From an uncultured Thermoleophilia bacterium (GTDB lineage: Bacteria > Actinomycetota > Thermoleophilia > UBA2241), in NCBI GenBank assembly GCA_903912585.1, contig CAIWHY010000434.1, positions 1 through 5,990 on the forward strand: 5,990 nucleotides of DNA, given 5' to 3'. Shown piece by piece: positions 1 to 4,879 of the stretch. The position numbers were made by a program, and so were the translations under genes. How positions within the stretch are numbered: position 1 is the first letter of the stretch; every line of letters starts with the position of its first letter. Under the pieces are notes generated by a model. It made no database searches. It saw only the letters and a program-made list of their open reading frames with translations, and was not told where the DNA came from.

Positions 1-164
1 GCCTCACCGGCATCGACCTCGGCCTGGCGGACCCAGTGGCGCAGCGTCTCGTGACAGACGCCGAGATCCTGCGCGGTGCGGTTGATCGACTGGCCGGACG
101 TGCGCGCCAGGCGCACCGCCACAAGCCGGAACTCGGGTGGGTAGGGCGGTCGCGTTCTTGGCAT
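1..164 (-). CDS. IS3-family transposase OrfA, N-terminal part, runs off the left edge
   Basis: On the minus strand an ATG at 164 opens a frame with no stop up to the window edge, giving 54 residues. It begins MPRTRPPYPPEFRLVAVRLA and continues through a helix-turn-helix at about residues 24-46 (SINRTAQDLGVCHETLRHWV). This is the N-terminal pattern of IS3-family OrfA, the DNA-binding half of the transposase, which is normally made together with OrfB by frameshifting. GGGAG (plus-strand 170-174) lies 5 nt before this ATG, so I prefer it to an in-frame ATG at 176. The matching OrfB would lie to the left, outside the window. It cannot be the OrfB fragment at 1402-1980, which lies on the wrong side and looks like a different subgroup. 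OrfA is intact as far as it can be seen. Confidence 0.8.
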   Translation of the reverse strand, partial: MPRTRPPYPPEFRLVAVRLARTSGQSINRTAQDLGVCHETLRHWVRQAEVDAGE

Positions 165-203
165 GTGGACTCCCATCTTGAGGGCGAACGCCCCCAATGC
201 TCA

Positions 204-230
204 GGTGTCCACGAAAGCGGGTCAACTCCA
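204..230 (-). repeat. Probable terminal inverted repeat of the OrfA-bearing insertion sequence
   Basis: Read on the minus strand from 230 inward, the sequence starts TGGAGTTGACCCG and ends GGACACC. It sits 40 nt before the OrfA start, where an IS3-family left end is expected, and it begins with the TG typical of IS3 termini. The other end of the element is outside the window, so the repeat cannot be paired with its true partner. The assignment rests on position, the TG start, and the similar opposite-facing copy at 246-272. Confidence 0.45.
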
Positions 231-245
231 CGGCTCTCGACTCGG

Positions 246-272
246 TGGAGTTTGACCAGCCCCCTCGACACC
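246..272 (+). repeat. Second IS-end-like sequence, facing the other way
   Basis: The plus strand reads TGGAGTTTGACC at its start and GACACC at its end. Aligned to the inferred terminus at 230-204 it matches at about 20 of 27 positions if two one-base gaps are allowed. The two therefore form an imperfect inverted repeat around a 15-bp spacer (231-245). It may be the end of another, older copy of a related element whose body has decayed, or simply the second arm of a hairpin. From 273 to 454 I see no supported gene or site. Confidence 0.4.
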
Positions 273-454
273 GCCCAGGCGCCCACTGAGCGGACGAGGG
301 CCCGGCGCGCCGCCGCCTTCCATGCGGCCCGCCGCGTCATCGCCGCCGCCCGTTGACGCCCGATCGCCGAGGGCAGGGTCGTGGTCGAGCTCGCCTGATT
401 CTGGCCCGACCGGCGGCGACCGCGGGTCGAGGTCGTGGTCCGGGCGAAGCGTCC

Positions 455-1143
455 GTGAGCAAGCGGCCCACCTGCCGCGGGTGCAACACGCTCTTCTCCG
501 ACGATCGTCTCTCCGGCGAGCCGGAAGGCCTGTACGCCGCCTGCGCCGCCTCAGAGGCGGCGCCCGAGGAGTGGGGCGTCCTGGACAGCGGAAGTCTCGT
601 CCTGGCGATGGCCAGCGTCTTCGCCAGCGCCGCCGACCTGCCCGGCGAGCGAGTCTGCGTGCAGGCCGAGCTGGAGGCGCGCGGCATCCTCGCGGAGCGC
701 ATCGACGTGCACCTTGCGGTGGAGAAGCGGCGACGCCAAGGGTGGCATGTCGCGGCCGTCGAACGCCGGCCGGGATGCCGGCTGGCAGCGTGGCCGTTTC
801 GCTTCGGCCGGGGTCGGAGCCGGTGCGACGCTCGACCCGCTTGGCGACGCGGTCTCCTGGAAACGCAAGAACCCCGAGGCCTACCGGGCGCTCGTGCTCT
901 GGGCCAAGGAGGACGTCGAGAACGGCGTGCGCCCGAGCATGGACGCCTACGGGCACCTGCTGTGGCGGCCGCACATGGCGGGCCGCCTCGGGCTCGCCAG
1001 GCGCAGCGGTGACCCGGTGCTCTTCAACGACCACCTGACGAGCTCGCTCGCTGGCGCGCCTGCTGCGGCGCGAGCACGGAATCCCGTTCCCGACCCGTCA
1101 GGCCCGCGTCGACAGCTGGCGGGAGCCGAGCCCGTGCAGCTGA
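455..1143 (+). pseudogene. Frameshifted Zn-ribbon/winged-helix-like protein gene, probably phage- or element-derived
   Basis: Protein-like sequence runs through three frames. From a GTG at 455 (frame 2) it opens VSKRPTCRGCNTLF, a CxxC knuckle. About 20 residues on, a second knuckle reads YxxC, so one expected Cys is missing. A segment with LPGERVCVQAELEARGI, then ERIDVHLAVEKRRRQGWHV and a G-x-R-L wing, resembles an OmpR-type winged helix. At about 830-846 the signal moves to frame 3 (SWKRKNPEAYRALVLWAKED, later FNDHLTSSL). At 1043-1050 a tandem CTCG-CTCG duplication shifts it to frame 1 (ARLLRREHGIPFPTRQARVD), ending at TGA 1141-1143. Repaired, it would encode about 227 residues. The C-terminal NPxxY...N-H...ARLLRRE...F-x-TR layout recalls uncharacterised phage proteins. 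That link is from memory and unproven. A longer start at ATG 353 is possible but adds only low-complexity Arg/Gly sequence. Confidence 0.55.
1043..1050. repeat. 4-bp tandem duplication (CTCG x2) causing a frameshift
   Basis: CTCG occurs at 1043-1046 and again at 1047-1050. Deleting one copy joins the frame-3 residues ...FNDHLTSS to the frame-1 residues LARLLRREHG without a break. This marks the exact lesion in the 455-1143 gene. It is typical of replication slippage and less typical of simple homopolymer sequencing error. Confidence 0.65.
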
Positions 1144-1343
1144 TCGTCGGGATACTGGTGCCGCTCCTCGCGGCCGCCGTCGGCCTCCTGCTGGCGGTGG
1201 CCCTGGCCTGCGGCACGCGGGAGCACGCCTGCCGGGCCGACTTCCGCGCCGGCCTGAGGGCTGCGACCCTCGCGCTCGGCCAGATCGCGGATTCCCTCGC
1301 TAAGCCCGAACGGGAAGCCCCTGGAAGAGAGCCCCGTCACTGA
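1134..1343 (+). CDS. Small single-helix membrane protein, function unknown
   Basis: A GTG at 1134 overlaps the end of the broken upstream gene by 10 nt (GTGCAGCTGA) and has GGGAG at 1121-1125, 8 nt upstream, so translational coupling is plausible. It encodes 69 residues. Residues about 3-26 (LIVGILVPLLAAAVGLLLAV and a few more) form one hydrophobic helix. The rest is a basic, Ala- and Arg-rich tail with a predicted amphipathic stretch (DFRAGLRAATLALGQIADSL) and a Pro/Arg/Glu end. The N-terminus would lie outside or in the membrane with the tail in the cytoplasm, following the positive-inside rule. I do not recognise a family. Small membrane proteins of this sort are common in phage-like gene strings, which fits the neighbour. 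It could also have been left intact by chance beside a dead gene. Confidence 0.45.
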   Translation: MQLIVGILVPLLAAAVGLLLAVALACGTREHACRADFRAGLRAATLALGQIADSLAKPEREAPGREPRH

Positions 1344-1401
1344 GGACCTCGAGTTGGCAGCCGCCGGCGGGATGCCCCCGTCTCTGGTACCAGCAGAATG
1401 G

Positions 1402-1980
1402 TCAGCCTCCTCGCTTGATGGCATCGTAGCGTAGCTCTCTCAGGCTGCGCCGGCGGGGTGCGCAGCGGCGTACTCGTTTGGGGGTCAGGTAGCCGAGCGA
1501 GCTGTGCAGGTGTTCGGCGTTGTGATCAGAGCCGAAGCGGTCAAGCAGCACGCGGGCGCGGGCGAGGCTCCAGAACTCGTGCTCGTTGAGGCACTCGTCG
1601 CGCAGGCGGCCGTTGAACGACTCGCCGAAGCCGTTCTGCCAGGGCTTGCCGGGCGCGATGTGGAAGGTGCCGGTGCCCGTCTCCTCAAGCCAGTCCACCA
1701 CGTCCGAAGCGACGAACTCGCCGCCGTTGTCCGACCGCATGACCGCGGGAGCGCCGCGGCACGCGAAGAGCTCCGCGAGCACGCCCTTGACGGTGCGCGC
1801 GGATCGAGTGCGCCCCGTGCACGGCGAGCGCCAGGCGCGTGAACTCGTCGACGACGGTGAGCACCTTCATCGTGCGGCTCGAGGCGACGGCGTCGCGCGC
1901 GATGCGTAGGTCCAGACGTGGCCCTGGCAGGCCGCCGCGACCGGCACGCCGGCGCCGGTCCTGACCTTGCGCCATGGCCT
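1402..1980 (-). pseudogene. Broken IS3-superfamily transposase OrfB (rve/DDE integrase core), 5' part missing
   Basis: Read on the minus strand, the recognisable segments are WRKVRTGAGVPVAAA then GHVWTY, MKVLTVVDEFTRLALAV, MRSDNGGEFVASDVVDWL, GKPWQNGFGESFNGRLRDEC, and a terminal LHSSLGYLTP. These are the rve-type catalytic core of IS3-family OrfB, closest in style to the IS407 group. The second Asp (SDNG) and the Glu (FGES) are separated by exactly 35 residues, the D35E spacing. Three small indels break the frame. One near 1904-1906, just after VWTY, falls where the first catalytic Asp should be. One lies in the GC alternation near 1795-1802. One extra base sits in a run at 1477-1479, and without it the protein would end NEYAAAHPAGAA and stop at 1440-1442. 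Instead the frame reads on to a stop at 1402-1404. The N-terminal domain, its OrfA and clear terminal repeats are not seen. It is not functional as written. Confidence 0.85.
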
Positions 1981-2040
1981 TGCCATGAACCCCGAGCGCG
2001 AACGTATGGCCTGTCGCTCAGTGGGTACCGCTGCGCCCCG

Positions 2041-2070
2041 TCGACCTCTGTGGCAGGATGGATGGACGAT
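2041..2070 (+). promoter_or_regulatory. Weak candidate promoter for moeA
   Basis: TCGACC (2041-2046) and GACGAT (2065-2070) are separated by 18 nt and lie about 50 nt before the moeA start. The match to sigma-70-type consensus is poor, with only the A and T positions typical of high-GC -10 boxes. The interval between the IS remnant and moeA (about 1981-2118) must hold whatever promoter moeA uses, unless it is read from within the remnant. I see no stronger candidate. Confidence 0.15.
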
Positions 2071-2106
2071 TCCACGATGCCGCTGGCGCTCCGGGCGTCA
2101 CTCGAC

Positions 2107-2113
2107 GGGAGGG
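2107..2113 (+). promoter_or_regulatory. Strong Shine-Dalgarno fixing the moeA start
   Basis: GGGAGGG lies 5 nt before ATG 2119. It decides this start over longer in-frame openings that reach back to 1918 across the IS remnant. The extra N-terminal residues from those starts have no MoeA character. Confidence 0.75.
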
Positions 2114-2118
2114 TCCGC

Positions 2119-3363
2119 ATGAAGACGATCGACGAGGCTCTGGACATCGTCCTCGACGCGACGCGCACTCTTGGCGAGGAAGAGGTGCCGCTCTTCGAGG
2201 CATTGCGCCGCGTGGCGAGCAGGTCTGTGCTCTCGCCCATCGATATCCCGCCGTTCTCGTGCTCCGCCATGGACGGCTACGCCGTGCGCGGCCGCGATCT
2301 TGATCACGACGGCCTCACGTTCGAAGTGGTGGACGAGGTGCCGGCCGGCACGGTGTCTTCTGTCGCCGTCGGTGCCGGCTGCGCCGCCAAGATCATGACT
2401 GGTGCGCAGTTGCCCTCAGGAGCCGACACAGTGGTCCCGGTCAAGCTGACCAAACCCGGCGCGAGTGACGTGAGGGTAGGCGGCCGGGTGTGCGTCGTGC
2501 GCGCGCTGGAGCCGGGCGCGAACGTGCGCCGCGCGGGCGATGGTCTGGCGCGCGGTTCGAGCGTCTTGGGTCCGGGCCAGGGCCTGAGCCCAGCTCACCT
2601 CGGTCTCCTCGCCTCCCTCGGTCTCGGCGCGGTCGCCGTCACGGTCAGGCCGCGTGTCGCGATCCTCGCCACCGGCAGCGAGTTGGTCGCTCTCGGCGAA
2701 CCCTGTGGGCCGGGGCAGATCAACGATGCGAACTCCATCGCGGCCTACGGCCAGGTCCTGGAGGCCGGCGCCGAGCCGCTGCTCCTCGGCATCGCGCGCG
2801 ACGACCGGGACGAGCTGCGCCGGCTCCTCAAGACGGCGCTCGAGGCCGATGTCGTGATCACCTCCGGTGGCGTGTCCGTAGGCGAGCTCGACTACGTGAA
2901 GGAGATCCAGGAAGACCTCGGTGTGGAGACCCGATTCTGGGGCGTCAAGGCGAAGCCCGGCTGGCCGCTGACCTTCGGCGTGTGCGGCGAGACCCTGGTG
3001 TTCGGTGTGCCGGGCAATCCGGTAGCGGCGATGGTCTCGTTCGAGTTGTTCATACGGCCGGCCCTGCATGCGATGCAGGCCCGTCGCGACCTCTTTCGTC
3101 CCTGCGTGCGGGCGACGTCGCGCGACGCACTGAAGGCGACCAAGGAGCGGGTGGAACTGACTCGCTGCCGTCTCTTCCGGGAGGGCGGCGGCTTCAGCTT
3201 CGCGAGGGCGGGCTCGCAGGGGTCTGGCGTGCTGCACTCGATGGCCCTGGCCGACGGGCTCGCGCTCGTGCCTGCGGGGCATCCCGGCAGCGAACCAGGT
3301 GCCGAGTTCGGCGTGCTGCTTCTGGAAGGCGCCAGTTCGGAGCGTCCACCCTTCCCGGACTGA
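2119..3363 (+). CDS. moeA: Molybdopterin molybdenumtransferase MoeA
   Basis: This 414-residue cytoplasmic enzyme inserts molybdate into adenylylated molybdopterin, giving the Mo cofactor. Length and domain order fit the family. An N-terminal region carries SAMDGYAVR (49-57). A beta-rich insert domain carries IMTGAQLPSGADTVV (92-106). The MoCF-biosynthesis fold (about 178-320) carries TGSEL (185-189), GQINDANS (199-206), TSGGVSVGELDYV (248-260) and GVPGNPVAA (296-304). A C-terminal domain IV spans about 325-405. The acidic residues of TGSEL and of GELDY, which are catalytic or metal-binding in characterised MoeA, are present. One oddity is that the usual KPGKP motif reads KPGWP, with Trp at 282. 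moeA stands alone on the plus strand and converges on mobAB, with IS debris directly upstream, so it may have lost former operon partners. A role with tungstate instead of molybdate cannot be excluded from sequence. Confidence 0.95.
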   Translation: MKTIDEALDIVLDATRTLGEEEVPLFEALRRVASRSVLSPIDIPPFSCSAMDGYAVRGRDLDHDGLTFEVVDEVPAGTVSSVAVGAGCAAKIMTGAQLPSGADTVVPVKLTKPGASDVRVGGRVCVVRALEPGANVRRAGDGLARGSSVLGPGQGLSPAHLGLLASLGLGAVAVTVRPRVAILATGSELVALGEPCGPGQINDANSIAAYGQVLEAGAEPLLLGIARDDRDELRRLLKTALEADVVITSGGVSVGELDYVKEIQEDLGVETRFWGVKAKPGWPLTFGVCGETLVFGVPGNPVAAMVSFELFIRPALHAMQARRDLFRPCVRATSRDALKATKERVELTRCRLFREGGGFSFARAGSQGSGVLHSMALADGLALVPAGHPGSEPGAEFGVLLLEGASSERPPFPD

Positions 3364-3365
3364 GC

Positions 3366-3388
3366 GCGCGCTCCAGCGCCGGACGCGC
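3366..3388 (+). terminator. Possible hairpin after moeA
   Basis: Directly after the moeA stop, GCGCG plus TCC can pair with GGA plus CGCGC around the loop AGCGCC, with one bulged C at 3371. That gives eight GC-rich pairs. No T-run follows, so if it terminates it would be of the T-poor type seen in high-GC bacteria. It could be a chance product of base composition. Confidence 0.25.
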
Positions 3389-3460
3389 CAGGCCGTCACC
3401 GGACCCACCCGCAGACAAGACGAGCACGACCTGCGGGGACGGGAGCGGCCTATGGAAGGA

Positions 3461-3476
3461 TCGAGACCGGTCTCGA
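3461..3476. repeat. Perfect 16-bp palindrome between convergent genes
   Basis: TCGAGACCGGTCTCGA is its own reverse complement. It lies 21 bp beyond the mobAB stop and about 100 bp beyond the moeA stop. As RNA it folds on either strand into a 6-bp stem with a CCGG loop, so a shared bidirectional terminator is possible. A dimeric-protein operator is also possible, but there is no promoter beside it. No T-tract is seen on either side. Confidence 0.35.
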
Positions 3477-3497
3477 GCGCGATCGGCCAGAACGGCC

Positions 3498-4622
3498 TCA
3501 GTAACTACGCAGCTGATCGAGACGCTCCGCGAGAAAGCGTGCGAGGCGCGCTCCGTCGTCGAGTCCGAACTTGGGACTACGAGCGATCCCGGAGTCGGTC
3601 ACGATCGCGAGCACCTCGTCTTGGCGGCAGAGCGGCTCGTCGTGGCCGGCAGCCAGGCGGAAGACTTCGACCTTGTTCGGAGACTGGAGCTTGTGCCCCT
3701 CGACGACGACGATGTCGAAGCCGGTGAAGTACCGCAGCACGATGTCCACCAGACTCGCTTCGTGAGGGAGCGACATGACGAGGGCGAGCTTGACTGGCGA
3801 GTGGACGACGTAGGCCTCGGCGCCTGCCTGCCCGAGACGCCAGGAGTCCTTGCCGGGGACATCGATGTCGAAGCGGTGTGCGTCGTGTTTCACGGCGCCC
3901 ACGCGCAGGCCAAGAGCGCGGAGCTCGGGGATCAGCTTCTCGAGGAGAGTGGTCTTCCCGCTGCCGCTCTTGCCGACGACGGCGACCACCGCCGGCCGGC
4001 GATTGGCGACGTCGTGCGCGTCACGGTCGAGGCGCCGGCGCGCGTCCTCCAGATCGGCCGGCGTGTTGACGCTGAAGAACAGCGCCGGCGAGGTGAACGG
4101 CACCTCCGCCACTCGCACCTGGGAGTAGAGGTCCGGGATCCTGTGATTCCCGGCCGCGAGGAGGCGACGGATCGGCGCGAGACACCCCGGACCGTACACG
4201 GCATGCAGCGGCTCGACGTGGCCCGCGACCACTGGGAGCGCGACGTCGACGTCGACGTCGACGAAGGCTTCCACGACCTCCTTGATCGCGGCGCGCTCGG
4301 CGAACGGCATGTCCGCCGCGAGCACGAAGATGGGCGCATCGTAGTGAGCCAATGCACTCACGATGCCGGCCAGCGGTGATCCCGGGACCTCATCGCAGAT
4401 GACCTCACAGCCGCTCGGGACCAACTCCGGGTCACTCCCGGCCCGAAGCGAGATCGCTACTACGGGAAAGACCTCTCGGAGGGCGGCGATGCCGCGCTCG
4501 ACCAAGGTCGCGCCGTCCAGCTCCAGGGTGCGCTTGTCGAAGCCCATGCGGCGACCCTCGCCGCCGGCCAGGAGGACTCCGGCAGCCACGGGCGTACGCG
4601 ACGTCTTTCCTGAGGTCGTCAT
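3498..4622 (-). CDS. mobAB: MobA-MobB fusion: molybdenum cofactor guanylyltransferase plus GTP-binding adaptor
   Basis: This 374-residue protein has two domains. Residues about 12-200 are MobA, which transfers GMP from GTP to Mo-molybdopterin to make the MGD form used by DMSO-reductase-family enzymes. Markers are GVLLAGGEGRRMGFDK (15-30), the nucleotide-binding loop; PGSPLAGI (80-87); LAADMPF (101-107), the metal-binding Asp; EPLHAVY (137-143); and FSVNTPADL (183-191). Residues about 209-374 are MobB. Markers are a P-loop, GKSGSGKTTLL (217-227); VGAVKHDAH (241-249); PGKDSWRLGQAGA (256-268); and VVVEGHK (305-311). Separate mobA and mobB genes are the Escherichia coli arrangement. Fusions are known elsewhere. 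The ATG at 4622 has no clear Shine-Dalgarno. A TTG at 4643 is in frame, but its seven extra residues are not MobA-like. The stop codon converges on moeA across 134 bp. Coupling to a short upstream ORF, or leaderless translation, could explain the missing ribosome site. Confidence 0.93.
   Translation of the reverse strand: MTTSGKTSRTPVAAGVLLAGGEGRRMGFDKRTLELDGATLVERGIAALREVFPVVAISLRAGSDPELVPSGCEVICDEVPGSPLAGIVSALAHYDAPIFVLAADMPFAERAAIKEVVEAFVDVDVDVALPVVAGHVEPLHAVYGPGCLAPIRRLLAAGNHRIPDLYSQVRVAEVPFTSPALFFSVNTPADLEDARRRLDRDAHDVANRRPAVVAVVGKSGSGKTTLLEKLIPELRALGLRVGAVKHDAHRFDIDVPGKDSWRLGQAGAEAYVVHSPVKLALVMSLPHEASLVDIVLRYFTGFDIVVVEGHKLQSPNKVEVFRLAAGHDEPLCRQDEVLAIVTDSGIARSPKFGLDDGARLARFLAERLDQLRSY
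4241..4263. repeat. Hexanucleotide repeat (CGACGT, about 3.8 copies) inside mobAB
   Basis: CGACGT is repeated three full times plus CGACG. On the coding strand it gives the alternating stretch VDVDVDV (residues 121-127) in the MobA half, just before the beta strand ending LPVV. The repeat length is a multiple of three, so gain or loss of a unit would add or remove two residues without breaking the frame. Confidence 0.7.
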
Positions 4623-4762
4623 GGCTGAGGCATGATACTGCAAGACGAGCCCGACATCGCGGCCGCCTTCATGCGCCGGCCCCCGAGAAGCAGTCCGCGA
4701 AGCCCTCGAATCAGCCCGACCGCCGCTGCCGGGGCTTCGAGTGTGGCGGTGAGGAAGCTCAT
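4619..4762 (-). CDS. Possible 47-residue leader ORF overlapping the mobAB start
   Basis: On the minus strand an ATG at 4762 opens 47 residues, MSFLTATLEAPAAAVGLIRG and onward, ending in a TGA that shares four bases (ATGA) with the mobAB ATG. An in-frame GTG lies 18 nt earlier. The N-terminal half is mildly hydrophobic (FLTATLEAPAAAVGLI), and the end is Ser/Met-rich. I recognise no family and see no convincing ribosome site. The ATGA junction and the missing Shine-Dalgarno before mobAB are what favour it, because translational coupling would solve the latter. It could equally be a chance frame in GC-rich spacer or a decayed gene fragment. The remaining 4763-4879 holds nothing I can support. 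Confidence 0.3.
   Translation of the reverse strand: MSFLTATLEAPAAAVGLIRGLRGLLLGGRRMKAAAMSGSSCSIMPQP
4632..4637 (-). promoter_or_regulatory. Candidate -10 box just upstream of mobAB
   Basis: TATCAT on the minus strand (a 5/6 match to TATAAT) is unusual in this GC-rich spacer. It ends 9 nt before ATG 4622, so a transcript starting there would be leaderless or nearly so. No good -35 is visible at 16-18 nt. If real, mobAB could be transcribed separately from modC. Confidence 0.25.
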
Positions 4763-4879
4763 CGCATCGATGGAGCGCACGCCCTACATGGACCAGGCGC
4801 GCGTGCGCCCGAGGCAGCCGCCTGCAGCGGGCCTTCGATGGGCTCGCTCACTGACGCACGCTGATCTCGAGTGCCTGAC

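Noticed and set aside
222..1034. A 270-codon minus-strand frame over the accessory gene.
   Set aside because: It is Arg/Pro/Ala-rich composition typical of antisense frames in high-GC DNA. The opposite strand carries the protein-like segments.
1381..2035. GGTACC-containing sequences at both sides of the OrfB remnant as terminal repeats or a target duplication.
   Set aside because: GGTACC is self-complementary and the flanking bases do not match as inverted or direct repeats beyond it.
1485..2270. A 261-codon minus-strand frame running from inside moeA into the transposase remnant.
   Set aside because: It crosses antisense through moeA and is out of phase with the transposase motifs, so it is a composition artefact.
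3069..3085. A CCTGCAT-GCG-ATGCAGG hairpin (7-bp stem) in moeA.
   Set aside because: It lies in the conserved coding part (ALHAMQAR), with nothing around it to suggest a site. A stem of this size is expected by chance in a few kb.
2490..4379. A 629-codon open frame on the plus strand spanning moeA and mobAB.
   Set aside because: It is an Arg/Gly/Asp-rich shadow in another frame of moeA and antisense to mobAB. It has no domain-like motifs, and both real genes have full family signatures.
4623..4879. A molybdenum-cofactor riboswitch in the spacer between modC and mobAB.
   Set aside because: I looked for an extended set of paired stems before the mobAB start and could not identify the conserved architecture. 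A covariance-model search would be needed to claim it.
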